Shown piece by piece: positions 35,801 through 49,000 of a DNA stretch of 64,000 nucleotides. The stretch's first letter is position 1, and every line of letters starts with the position of its first letter. The notes beneath the pieces were generated by a model. It saw only the letters and a list, made by a program, of their open reading frames with translations. It was not told the DNA's origin and did not search any database. A program made the translations under genes and the position numbers. The DNA is from Fragum whitleyi (taxonomy: Eukaryota > Mollusca > Bivalvia > Cardiida > Cardiidae). Location: assembly GCA_948146395.1 (NCBI GenBank), contig OX411556.1:1364001-1428000 (forward strand), given 5' to 3'.

Positions 35801-37086
35801 TTATTTAATCCTGATTTAATGTTAAATATTTTGGGTACCCATTTTTCGATCGACTGATGCGCCCATGCATTCATACCCACATCGTCCCAAACACTCGCGT
35901 TCGCAGTTGCATGTGCGCTTCAAATTGACACCGGTTTCGATGCCGTCTGATGCATCCGTCTGTGCGTTTATGCAGCATTCCTGACCCCTTGTTTTTCGAT
36001 TTAATAGTAATTATTTAATCCTGATTTAATGTTAAATATTTTGGGTACCCATTTTTCGATCGACTGATGCGCCCATGCATTCATACCCACATCACCCCAA
36101 ACACGCGCGTTCACTAGCTATGCATGTGCGCTTCAAATTGACACCGGTTTCGATGCCGTCTGATGCATCCGTCTGTGCGTTTATGCAGCATCCCTGACCC
36201 CTTGTTATTCGATTAAATAGTAATTATTTAATCCTGATTTAATGTTAAATATTTTGGGTACCCATTTTTCGATCGACTGATGCGCCCATGCATTAATACC
36301 CACTCCGTCCCAAACACGCGCGTTCACTAGCTATGCATGGACGCTTCAAATTGACACCGGTTTCGATGCCGTCTGATGCATCCGTCTGTGCGTTTATGCA
36401 GCATCCCTGACCCGTTGTTATTCGATTTAATAGTAATTATTTAATCCTGATTTAATGTTAAATATTTTGGGTACCCATTTTTCGATCGACTGATGCGCCC
36501 ATGCATTCATATCCACATCGCCCCAAACACGCGCGTTCGCTAGCTATGCATGTGCGCTTCAAATTGACACCGGTTTCGATGCCGTCTGATGCATCCGTCT
36601 GTGCGTTTATGCAGCATCCCTGACCCCTTGTTATTCGATTTAATAGTAATTATTTAATCCTGATTTAATGTTAAATATTTTGGGTACCCATTTTTCGATC
36701 GACTGATGCGCCCATGCATTCATACCCACATCGTCCCAAACACTCGCGTTCGCTAGCTATGCATGTGCGCTTCAAATTGACACCGGTTTCGATGCCGTCT
36801 GATGCATCCGGCTGTGCGTTTATGCAGCATCCCTGACCCCTTGTTATTCGATTTAATAGTAATTATTTAATCCTGATATAATGTTAAATATTTTGGGTAC
36901 CCATTTTTCGATCGACTGATGCGCCCATGCATTCATACCCACATCGTCCCAAACACTCGCGTTCGCTAGCTATGCATGTGCGCTTCAAATTGACACCGTT
37001 TTCGTTGCCGTCTGATGCATCCGTCTGAGCGTTTATGCAGTATCCCCGACCCCTTGTTATTCGATTTATTAAGAATTAATTAATCC
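35800..37086. repeat. CAGTTG to V composite block, copy 5
   Basis: CGCAGTTGCATG is at 35,902, TGTTTTTCG at 35,991, GATTAAAT at 36,211, CACTCCGTCCC near 36,302 and V at 36,993-37,086. GATTAAAT to V is 792 bp and CAGTTG to V is 1,104 bp, the same as at 11.4-12.5 kb, 24 kb away. TTTAGGG is replaced by the normal TTTTGGG, and the downstream GTACC and GGATACC monomers are absent. Confidence 0.83.
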
Positions 37087-38151
37087 TGATTTAATGTTAA
37101 ATATTTTGGGTACCCATTTTTCGATCGACTGATGCGCCCATGCATTCATACCCACATCCTCCCAAACAGGCGCGTTCGCTGGCTATGCATGTGCGCTTCA
37201 AATTGACACCGGTTTCGATGCCGTCTGATGCATCCGTCTGTGCGTTTATGCAGCATCCCTGACCCCTTGTTATTCGATTTAATAGTAATTATTTAATCCT
37301 GATTTAATGTTAAATATTTTGGGTACCCATTTTTCGATCGACTGATGCGCCCATGCATTCATACCCACATCACCCCAAACACGCGCGTTCACTAGCTATG
37401 CATGTGCGCTTCAAATTGACACCGGTTTCGATGCCGTCTGATGCATCCGTCTGTGCGTTTATGCAGCATCCCTGACCCCTTGTTATTCGATTTAATAGTA
37501 ATTATTTAATCCTGATTTAATGTTAAATATTTTGGGTACCCATTTTTCGATCGACTGATGCGCCCATGCATTCATACCCACATCGCCCCAAACACGCGCG
37601 TTCGCTAGCTATGCATGTGCGCTTCAAATTGACACCGGTTTCGATGCCGTCTGATGCATCCGTCTGTGCGTTTATGCAGCATCCCTGACCCCTTGTTATT
37701 CGATTTAATAGTAATTATTTAATCCTGATTTAATGTTAAATATTTTGGGTACCCATTTTTCGATCGACTGATGCGCCCATGCATTCATACCCACATCGTC
37801 CCAAACACTCGCGTTCGCTAGCTATGCATGTGCGCTTCAAATTGACACCGGTTTCGATGCGGTCTGATGCATCCGTCTGTGCGTTTATGCAGCATCCCTG
37901 ACCCCTTGTTATTCGATTTAATAGTAATTATTTAATCCTGATATAATGTTAAATATTTTGGGTACCCATTTTTCGATCGACTGATGCGCCCATGCATTCA
38001 TACCCACATCGTCCCAAACACTCGCGTTCGCTAGCTATGCATGTGCGCTTCAAATTGACACCGTTTTCGTTGCCGTCTAATGCATCCGTCTGAGCGTTTA
38101 TGCAGTATCCCCGACCCCTTGTTATTCGATTTATTAAGAATTAATTAATCC
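36870..38151. repeat. 5-monomer duplication carrying V
   Basis: GATATAATG at 36,875 and V at 36,993 recur at 37,940 and 38,058-38,151, an offset of 1,065 bp. The second V has TCTAATGC in place of TCTGATGC. ATCACCCC monomers, a private haplotype, occur at 36,091, 37,369, 38,647 and 39,499, spaced by 6, 6 and 4 monomers. Confidence 0.8.
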
Positions 38152-40110
38152 TGATTTAATGTTAAATATTTTGGGTACCCATTTTTCGATCGACTGATGC
38201 GCCCATGCATTCATACTCACATCGCCCCAAACACGCGCGTTCACTAGCTATGCATGTGCGCTTCAAATTGACACCGGTTTCGATGCCGTCTGATGCATCC
38301 GTCTTTGCGTTTATGCAGCATCCCTGACCCCTTGTTATTCGATTTAATAGTAATTATTTAATCCTGATTTAATGTTAAATATTTTGGGTACCCATTTTTC
38401 GATCGACTGATGCGCCCATGCATTCATACCCACATCGTCCCAAACACTCGCGTTCGCTAGCTATGCATGTGCGCTTCAAATTGACACCGGTTTCGATGCC
38501 GTCTGATGCATCCGTCTGTGCGTTTATGCAGCATCCCTGACCCCTTGTTATTCGATTTAATAGTAATTATTTAATCCTGATTTAATGTTAAATATTTTGG
38601 GTACCCATTTTTCGATCGACTGATGCGCCCATGCATTCATACCCACATCACCCCAAACACGCGCGTTCACTAGCTATGCATGTGCGCTTCAAATTGACAC
38701 CGGTTTCGATGCCGTCTGATGCATCCGTCTGTGCGTTTATGCAGCATCCCTGACCCCTTGTTATTCGATTTAATAGTAATTATTTAATCCTGATTTAATG
38801 TTAAATATTTTGGGTACCCATTTTTCGATCGACTGATGCGCCCATGCATTCATACCCACATCGCCCCAAACACGCGCGTTCGCTAGCTATGCATGTGCGC
38901 TTCAAATTGACACCGGTTTCGATGCCGTCTGATGCATCCGTCTGTGCGTTTATGCAGCATCCCTGACCCCTTGTTATTCGATTTGATAGTAATTATTTAA
39001 TCCTGATTTAATGTTAAATATTTTGGGTACCCATTTTTCGATCGACTGATGCGCCCATGCATTCATACCCACATCGCCCCAAACACTCGCGTTCGCTACC
39101 TATGAATGTGCGCTTCAAATTGACACCGGTTTCGATGCCGTCTGATGCATCCGTCTCTGCGTTTATGCAATATCCCTGACCCCTTGTTATTCGATTTAAT
39201 AGTAATTATTTAATCCTGATTTAATGTTAAATATTTTGGGTACCCAATTATCGATCGACTGATGCGCCCATGCATTCATACCCACATCGTCCCAAACACT
39301 CGCGTTCGCTAGCTATGCATGTGCGCTTCAAATTGACACCGGTTTCGATGCCGTCTGATGCATCCGTCTGTGCGTTTATGCAGCATCCCTGACCCCTTGT
39401 TATTCGATTTAATAGTAATTATTTGATCCTGATTTAATGTTAAATATTTTGGGTACCCATTTTTCGATCGACTGATGCGCCCATGCATTCATACCCACAT
39501 CACCCCAAACACGCGCGTTCACTAGCTATGCATGTGCGCTTCAAATTGACACCGGTTTCGATGCCGTCTGATGCATCCGTCTGTGCGTTTATGCAGCATC
39601 CCTGACCCCTTGTTATTCGATTTAATAGTAATTATTTAATCCTGATTTAATGTTAAATATTTTGGGTACCCATTTTTCGATCGACTGATGCGCCCATGCA
39701 TTCATACCCACATCGCCCCAAACACGCGCGTTCGCTAGCTATGCATGTGCGCTTCAAATTGACACCGGTTTCGATGCCGTCTGATGCATCCGTCTGTGCG
39801 TTTATGCAGCATCCCTGACCCCTTGTTATTCGATTTGATAGTAATTATTTAATCCTGATTTAATGTTAAATATTTTGGGTACCCATTTTTCGATCCACTG
39901 ATGCGCCCATGCATTCATACCCACATCGCCCCAAACACTCGCGTTCGCTACCTATGAATGTGCGCTTCAAATTGACACCGGTTTCGATGCCGTCTGATGC
40001 ATCCGTCTGTGCGTTTATGCAGCATCCCTCACCCCTTGTTATTCGATTTAATAGTAATTATTTAATCCTGATTTAATGTTAAATATTTTGGGTACCCATT
40101 TTTCGATCGA
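38151..40110. repeat. 4-monomer duplication (852 bp)
   Basis: GATTTGATAG (38,981 and 39,833), CGCTACCTATGAATG (39,094 and 39,946) and ATCACCCC (38,647 and 39,499) all repeat at +852 bp. Downstream of CTACC the copies split: the first continues into CTCTGCGTTTATGCAATATC, the second into a normal monomer. Confidence 0.8.
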
Positions 40111-42060
40111 CTGATGCGCCCATGCATTCATACCCACATCGTCCCAAACACTCGCGTTCGCTAGCTATGCATGTGCGCTTCAAATTGACACCGGTTTCGA
40201 TGCCGTCTGATGTATCCGTCTGTGCGTTTATGCAGCATCCCTGACCCCTTGTTATTCGATTTAATAGTAATTATTTAATCCTGATTTAATGTTAAATATT
40301 TTGGGTACCCATTTTTCGATCGACTGATGCGCACATGCATTTATACCCACATCGCCCCAAACACGCGTATTCGCTAGCTATGCATGTGCGCTTCAAATTG
40401 ACACCGGTTTCGATGCCGTCTGATGCATCCGTCTCTGCGTTTATGCAATATCCCTGACCCCTTGTTATTCGATTTAATAGTAATTATTTAATCCTGATTT
40501 AATGTTAAATATTTTGGGTACCCAATTATCGATCGACTGATGCGCCCATGCATTCATACCCACATCGTCCCAAACACTCGCGTTCGCTAGCTATGCATGT
40601 GCGCTTCAAATTGACACCGGTTTCGATGCCGTCTGATGCATCCGTCTGTGCGTTTATGCAGCATCCCTGACCCCTTGTTATTCGATTTAATAGTAATTAT
40701 TTGATCCTGATTTAATGTTAAATATTTTGGGTACCCATTTTTCGATCGACTGATGCGCCCATGCATTCATACCCACATCATCCCAAACACTCGCGTTCGC
40801 TAGCTATGCATGTGCGCTTCAAATTGACACCGGTTTCGATGCCGTCTGATGCATCCGTCTGTGCGTTTATGCAGCATCCCTGACCCCTTGTTATTCGATT
40901 TAATAGTAATTATTTAATCCTGATTTAATGTTAAATATTTTGGGTACCCATTTTTCGATCGACTGATGCGCCCATGCATTCATACCCGCATCGCCCCCAA
41001 ACACTCGCGTTCGCTAGCTATGCATGTGCGCTTCAAATTGACACCGGTTTCGATGCCGTCTGATGCATCCGTCTGTGCGTTTGTGCAGCATCCCTGACCC
41101 CTTGTTATTCGAATTAATAGTAATTATTTAATCCTGATTTAATGTTAAATATTTTGGGTACCCATTTTTCGATCGACTGATGCGCCCATGCATTCATACC
41201 CACATCGTCCCAAACACGCGCGTTCACTAGCTATGCATGTGCGCTTCAAATTGACACCGGTTTCGATGCCGTCTGATGCATCCGTCTGTGCGTTTATGCA
41301 GCATCCCTGACCCCTTGTTATTCGATTTAATAGTAATTATTTAATCCTGATTTAATGTTAAATATTTTGGGTACCCATTTTTCGATGGACTGATGCGCCC
41401 ATGCATTCATACCCACATCGTCCAAAACACTCGCGTTCGCTAGCTATGCATGTGCGCTTCAAATTGACACCAGTTTCAATGCCGTCTGATGCATCCGTCT
41501 GTGCGTTTATGCAGCATCCCTGACCCCTTGTTATTCGATTTAATAGTAATTATTTAATCCTGATTTAATGTTAAATATTTTGGGTACCCATTTTTCGATC
41601 GACTGATGCGCCCATTCATTCATACCCACATCGTCCAAAACACGCGCGTTCACTAGCTATGCATGTGCGCTTCAAATTGACACCGGTTTCGATGCCGCCT
41701 GATGCATCCGTCTGTGCGTTTATGCAGCATCCCTGACCCCTTGTTATTCGATTTAATAGTAATTATTTAATCCTGATTTAATGTTAAATATTTTGGGTAC
41801 CCATTTTTCGATCGACTGATGCGCACATGCATTCATACCCACATCGCCCCAAACACGCGTATTCGCTAGCTATGCATGTGCGCTTCAAATTGACACCGGT
41901 TTCGATGCCGTCTGATGCATCCGTCTCTGCGTTTATGCAACATCCCTGACCCCTTGTTATTCGATTTAATAGTAATTATTTAATCCTGATTTAATGTTAA
42001 ATATTTTGGGTACCCAATTATCGATCGACTGATGCGCCCATGCATTCATACCCACATCGT
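39150..42060. repeat. CTCTGCG / CCAATTATCG monomer pair, three copies
   Basis: The pair CTCTGCG with GCAATATC and CCCAATTATCG begins at 39,155, 40,433 and 41,925 (the last reads GCAACATC). Offsets are 1,278 bp (6 monomers) and 1,492 bp (7 monomers plus a 1-bp insertion, CGCCCCCAAAC near 40,993). The second and third copies are preceded by ACGCGTATTCGC, also found at 43,985. Confidence 0.78.
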
Positions 42061-43045
42061 CCCAAACACTCGCGTTCGCTAGCTATGCATGTGCGCTTCA
42101 AATTGACACCGGTTTCGATGCCGTCTGATGCATCCGTCTGTGCGTTTATGCAGCATCCCTGACCCCTTGTTATTCGATTTAATAGTAATTATTTAATCCT
42201 GATTTAATGTTAAATATTTTGGGTACCCATTTTTCGATCGACTGATGCGCCCATGCATTCATACCCACATCGTCCCAAACACTCGCGTTCGCTAGCTTTG
42301 CATGTGCGCTTCAAATTGACACCGGTTTCGATGCCGTCTGATGCATCCGTCTGTGCGTTTGTGCAGCATCCCTGACCCCTTGTTATTCGAATTAATAGTA
42401 ATTATTTAATCCTGATTTAATGTTAAATATTTTGGGTACCCATTTTTCGATCGACTGATGCGCCCATGCATTCATACCCACATCGTCCCAAACACGCGCG
42501 TTCACTAGCTATGCATGTGCGCTTCAAATTGACACCGGTTTCGATGCCGTCTGATGCATCCGTCTGTGCGTTTATGCAGCATCCCTGACCCCTTGTTATT
42601 CGATTTAATAGTAATTATTTAATCCTGATTTAATGTTAAATATTTTGGGTACCCATTTTTTGATGGACTGATGCGCCCATGCATTCATACCCACATCGTC
42701 CAAAACACTCGCGTTCGCTAGCTATGCATGTGCGCTTCAAATTGACACCGGTTTCAATGCCGTCTGATGCATCCGTCTGTGCGTTTATGCAGCATCCCTG
42801 ACCCCTTGTTATTCGATTTAATAGTAATTATTTAATCCTGATTTAATGTTAAATATTTTGGGTACCCATTTTTCGATCGACTGATGCGCCCATTCATTCA
42901 TACCCACATCGTCCAAAACACGCGCGTTCACTAGCTATGCATGTGCGCTTCAAATTGACACCGGTTTCGATGCCGCCTGATGCATCCGTCTGTGCGTTTA
43001 TGCAGCATCCCTGACCCCTTGTTATTCGATTTAATAGTAATTATT
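41040..43045. repeat. 6-monomer duplication (1,278 bp)
   Basis: TTTGTGCAGC (41,081), CGAATTAATAG (41,110), GATGGACTG (41,384), CCCATTCATTC (41,611) and GCCGCCTGATG (41,694) recur at +1,278 bp, at 42,359, 42,388, 42,662, 42,889 and 42,972. The homologous parts are about 41,040-41,770 and 42,318-43,045. CCTGAATAAATG at 43,050 and CCCATTTTCG at 43,078 mark the right edge. Confidence 0.82.
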
Positions 43046-46000
43046 TAATCCTGAATAAATGTTAAATATTTTGGGTACCCATTTTCGATCGACTGATGCG
43101 CCCATGCATTCATACCCACATCGCCCCAAACACGCGCGTTCGCTAGCTATGCATGTGCGCTTCAAATTGACACCGGTTTCGATGCCGTCTGATGCATCCG
43201 TCTGTGCGTTTATGCAGCATCCCTGACCCCTTGTTATTCGATTTAATAGTAATTATTTAATCCTGATTTAATGTTAAATATTTTGGGTACCCATTTTTCG
43301 ATCGACTGATGCGCCCATGCATTCATACCCACATCGTCCCAAACACTCGCGTTCGCTAGCTATGCATGTGTGCTTCAAATTGACACCGGTTTCGATGCCG
43401 TCTGATGCATCCGTCTGTGCGTTTATGCAGCATCCCTGACCCCTTGTTATTCGATTTAATAGTAATTATTTAATCCTGATTTAATGTTAAATATTTTGGG
43501 TACCCATTTTTCGATCGACTGATGCGCCCATGCATTCATACCCACATCGTCCCAAACACGCGCGTTCGCTGGATATGCATGTGCGCTTCAAATTGACACC
43601 GGTTTCGATGCCGTCTGATGCATCCGTCTGTGCGTTTATGCAGCATCCCTGACCCCTTGTTATTCGATTTAATAGTAATTATTTAATCCTGATTTAATGT
43701 TAAATATTTTGGGTACCCATTTTTCGATCGACTGATGCGCCCATGCATTCATACCCACATCGTCCCAAACACTCGCGTTCGCTAGCTATGCATGTGCGCT
43801 TCAAATTGACACCGGTTTCGATGCCGTCTGATGTATCCGTCTGTGCGTTTATGCAGCATCCCTGACCCCTTGTTATTCGATTTAATAGTAATTATTTAAT
43901 CCTGATTTAATGTTAAATATTTTGGGTACCCATTTTTCGATCGACTGATGCGCCCATGCATTCATACCCACATCGCCCCAAACACGCGTATTCGCTAGCT
44001 ATGCATGTGCGCTTCAAATTGACACTGGTTTCGATGCCGTCTAATGCATCCGTCTGTGCGTTTATGCAGCATCCCTGACCCCTTGTTATTCGATTTAATA
44101 GTAATTATTTAATCCTGATTTAATGTTAATATTTTTGGTACCCATTTTTCAATCGACTGATGCGCCCATGCATTCATACCCACATCGTCCCAAACACTCG
44201 CGTTCGCTAGCTATGCATGTGCGCTTCAAATTGACACCGTTTCGATGCCGTCTGATGCATCCGTCTGTGCGTTTATGCAGCATCCCTGACCCCTTGTTAT
44301 TCGATTTAATAGTAATTATTTAATCCTGATTTAATGTTAAATATTTTGGGTACCCATTTTTCGATCGACTGATGCGCCCATGTATTCATACCCACATCGT
44401 CCCAAACACTCGCGTTCGCTAGCTATGCATGTGCGCTTCAAATTGACACCGGTTTCGATGCCGTCTGATGCAGACGTCTGTGCGTTTATGCAGCATCCCT
44501 GACCCCTTGTTATTCGATTTAATAGTAATTATTTAATCCTGGTTTAATGTTAAATATTTTGGGTACCCATTTTTCGATCGACTGATGCGCCCATGCATTC
44601 ATACCCACATCGTCCCAAACACGCGCGTTCACTAGCTATGCATGTGCGCTTCAAATTGACACCGGTTTCGATGCCGTCTGATGCATCGGTCTGTGCGTTT
44701 ATGCAGCATCCCTGACCCCTTGTTATTCGATTTAATAGTAATTATTTAATCCTGATTTAATGTTAAATATTTTGGGAACCCATTTTTCGATCGACTGATG
44801 CGCCCATGCATTCATACCCACATCGCCCCAAACACGCGCGTTCACTAGCTATGCATGTGCGCTTCAAATTGACACCGGTTTCGATGCCGTCTGATGCATC
44901 CGTCTGTGCGTTTATGCAGCATCCCTGACCCCTTGTTTTTCGATTTAATAGTAATTATTTAATCCTGATTTAATGTTAAATATTTTGGGAACCCATTTTT
45001 CGATCGACTGATGCGCCCATGCATTCATACCCACATCGTCCCAAACACTCGCGTTCGCTAGCTATGCATGTGCGCTTCAAATTGACACCGGTTTCGATGC
45101 CGTCTGATGCATCGGTCTGTGCGTTTATGCAGCATCCCTGACCCCTTGTTATTCGATTTAATAGTAATTATTTAATCCTGATTTAATGTTAAATATTTTG
45201 GGTACCCATTTTTCGATCGACTAATGCGCCCATGCATTCATACCCACATCGTCCCAAACACTCGCGTTCGCTAGCTATGCATGTGCGCTTCAAATTGACA
45301 CCGGTTTCGATGCCGTTTGATGCATCCGTCTGTGCGTTTATGCAGCATCCCTGACCCCTTGTTATTCGATTTAATAGTAATTATTTAATCCTGATTTAAT
45401 GTTAAATATTTTGGGTACCCATTTTTCGATCGACTGATGCGCCCATGCATTCATACCCACATCGCCCAAAACACGCGCATTCGCTAGCTATGCATGTGCG
45501 CTTCAAATTGACACCGGTTTCGATGCCGTCTGATGCATCCGTCTGTGCGTTTATGCAGCATCCCTGACCCCTTGTTATTCGATTTAATAGTAATTATTTA
45601 ATCCTGATTTAATGTTAAATATTTTGGGTACCCATTTTTCGATCGACTGATGCGCCTATGCATTCATACCCATATCGCCCCAAACACGCGCGTTCGCTAG
45701 CTATGCATGTGCGCTTCAAATTGACACCGGTTTCGATGCCGTCTGATGCATCCGTCTGTGCGTTTATGCAGCATCCCTGACCCCTTGTTATTCGATTTAA
45801 TAGTAATTATTTAATCCTGATTTAATGTTAAATATTTTGGGTACCCATTTTTCGATCGACTGATGCGCCCATGCATTCATACCCACATCGTCCCAAACAC
45901 TCGCGTTCGCTAGCTATGCATGTGCGCTTCAAATTGACACCGGTTTCGATGCCGTCTGATGCATCCGTCTGTGCGTTTATGCAGCATCCCTGACCCCTTG
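43045..46000. repeat. Ordinary monomers with a two-indel unit and a GGGAACC pair
   Basis: Mostly consensus monomers, with no gene. The unit at ~44,120-44,250 has two separate 1-bp losses (AATATTTTTGGTACC and GACACCGTTTCG), which opens a short chance reading frame. GGGAACC lies in two adjacent monomers at 44,774 and 44,987, exactly 213 bp apart, a single-unit duplication. CAGACGTCTG (44,471) and CCTGGTTTAATG (44,539) recur 3,621 bp later (17 monomers) at 48,092 and 48,160. Confidence 0.72.
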
Positions 46001-49000
46001 TTATTCGATTTAATAGTAATTATTTAATCCTGATTTAATGTTAAATATTTTGGGTACCCATTTTTCGATCGACTGATGCGCCCATGCATTCATACCCACA
46101 TCGTCCCAAACACTCGCGTTCGCTAGCTATGCATGTGCGCTTCAAAATGACACCGGTTTCGATGCCGTCTGATGCATCCGTCTGTGCGTTTATGCAGCAT
46201 CCCTGACCCCTTGTTATTCGATTTAATAGTAATTATTTAATCCTGATTTAATGTTAAATATTTTGGGTACCCATTTTTCGATCGACTGATGCGCCCATGC
46301 ATTCATACCAACATCGTCCCAAACACTCGCGTTCGCTAGCTATGCATGTGCGCTTCAAATTGACACCGGTTTCGATGCCGTCTGATGCATCCGTCTGTGC
46401 GTTTATGCAGCATCCCTGACCCCTTGTTATTCGATTTAATAGTAATTATTTAATCCTGATTTAATGTTAAATATTTTGGGTACCCATTTTTCGATCGACT
46501 GATGCGCCCATGCATTCATACCCACATCGACCCAAACACTCGCGTTCGCTAGCTATGCATGTGCGCTTCAAATTGACACCGGTTTCGATGCCTTCTGATG
46601 CATCCGTCTGTGCGTTTATGCAGCATCCCTGACCCCTTGTTATTCGATTTAATAGTAATTATTTAATCCTGATTTAATGTTAACTATTTTGGGTACCCAT
46701 TTTTCGATCGACTGATGCGCCCATGCATTCATACCCACATCGTCCCAAACACAAACGTTTGCTAGCTATGCATGTGCGCTTCAAATTGACACCGGTTTCG
46801 ATGCCGTCTGATGCATCCGTCTGTGCGTTTATGCAGCATCCCTGACCCCTTGTTATTCGATTTAATAGTAATTATTTAATCCTGATTTAATGTTAAATAT
46901 TTTGGGTACCCATTTTTCGATCGACTGATGCGCCCATGCATTCATACCCATATCGCCCCAAACACGCGCGTTCGCTAGCTATGCATGTGCGCTTCAAATT
47001 GACACCGGTTTCGATGCCGTCTGATGCATCCGTCTGTGCGTTTATGCAGCATCCCTGACCCCTTGTTATTCGATTTAATAGTAATTATTTAATCCTGATT
47101 AAATGTTAAATATTTTGGGTACCTATTTTTCGATCGACTGATGCGCCCATGCATTCATACCCACATCGTCCCAAACACTCGCGTTCACTAGCTATGCATG
47201 TGGGCTTCAAATTGACACCGGTTTCGATGCCGTCTGATGCATCCGTCTGTGCGTTTATGTAGCATCCCTGACCCCTTGTTATTCGATTTAATAGTAATTA
47301 TTTAATCCTGATTTAATGTTAAATATTTTGGGTACCCATTTTTCGATCGACTGATGCGCCCATGCATTCATACCCACATCTCCCCAAACATGCGCGTTCG
47401 CTAGCTATGCATGTGCGCTTCAAATTGACACCGGTTTCGATGCCGTCTGATGCATCCGTCTGTGCGTTTATGCAGCATCCCTGACCCCTTGTTATTCGAT
47501 TTAATAGTAATTATTTAATCCTGATTTAATGTTAAATATTTTGGGTACCCATTTTTCGATCGACTGATGCGCCCATGCATTCATACCCACATCGTCCCAA
47601 ACACTCGCGTTTGCTAGCTATGCATGTGCGCTTCAAATTGACACCGGTTTCGATGCCGTCTGATGCATCCGTCTGTGCGTTTATGCAGCATCCCTGACCC
47701 CTTGTTATTCGATTTAATAGTAATTATTTAATCCTGATTTAATGTTAAATATTTTGGGTACCCATTTTTCGATCGACTGATGCGCCCATGCATTCATACC
47801 AACATCGTCCCAAACACTCGCGCTCGCTAGCTATGCATGTGCGCTTCAAATTGACACCGGTTTCGATGCCGTCTGATGCATCCGTCTGTGCGTTTATGCA
47901 GCATACCTGACCCCTTGTTATTCGATTTAATAGTAATTATTTAATCCTGATTTAATGTTAAATATTTTGGGTACCCATTTTTCGATCGACTGATGCGCCC
48001 ATGCATTCATACCCACATCGTCCCAAACACTCGCGTTCGCTAGCTATGCATGTGCGCTTCAAATTGACACCGGTTTCGATGCCGTCTGATGCAGACGTCT
48101 GTGCGTTTATGCAGCATCCCTGACCCCTTGTTATTCGATTTAATAGTAATTATTTAATCCTGGTTTAATGTTAAATATTTTGGGTACCCATTTTTCGATC
48201 GACTGATGCGCCCATGCATTCATACCCACATCGTCCCGAACACGCGCGTTCGCTAGCTATGCATGTGCGCTTCAAATTGACACCGGTTTCGATGCCGTCT
48301 GATGCATCCGTCTGTGCGTTTATGCAGCATCCCTGACCCCTTGTTATTCGATTTAATAGTAATTATTTAATCCTGATTTAATGTTAAATATTTTGGGTAC
48401 CCATTTTTCGATCGACTGATGCGCCCATGCATTCATACCAACATCGTCCCAAACACTCGCGTTCGCTAGCTATGCATGTGCGCTTCAAATTGACACCGGT
48501 TTCGATGCCGTCTGATGCATCCGTCTGTGCGTTTATGCAGCATCCCTGACCCCTTGTTATCCGATTCAATAGTAATTATTTAATCCTGATTTAATGTTAA
48601 ATATTTTGGGTACCCATTTTTCGATCGACTGATGCGCCCATGCATTCATACCCACATCGTCCCAAACACTCGCGTTCGCTAGCTATGCATGTGCGCTTCA
48701 AAATTGACACCGGTTTCGATGCCGTCTGATGCATCCGTCTGTGCGTTTATGCAGCATCCCTGACCCCTTGTTATTCGATTTAATAGTAATTATTTAATCC
48801 TGATTTAATGTTAAATATTTTGGGTACCCATTTTTCGATCGACTGATGCGCCCATGCATTCATACCCACATCGTCCCAAACACTCGCGTTCGCTAGCTAT
48901 GCATGTGCGCTTCAAAATGACACCGGTTTCGATGCCGTCTGATGCATCCGTCTGTGCGTTTATGCAGCATCCCTGACCCCTTGTTATTCGATTTAATAGT

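Noticed and set aside
43050..43062. AATAAA polyadenylation signal.
   Set aside because: One private monomer variant with no gene upstream; it is expected by chance.
44123..44323. 66-codon plus-strand reading frame.
   Set aside because: It exists only because two 1-bp deletions in this monomer shift the frame. No other unit has it, and the sequence is ordinary satellite.
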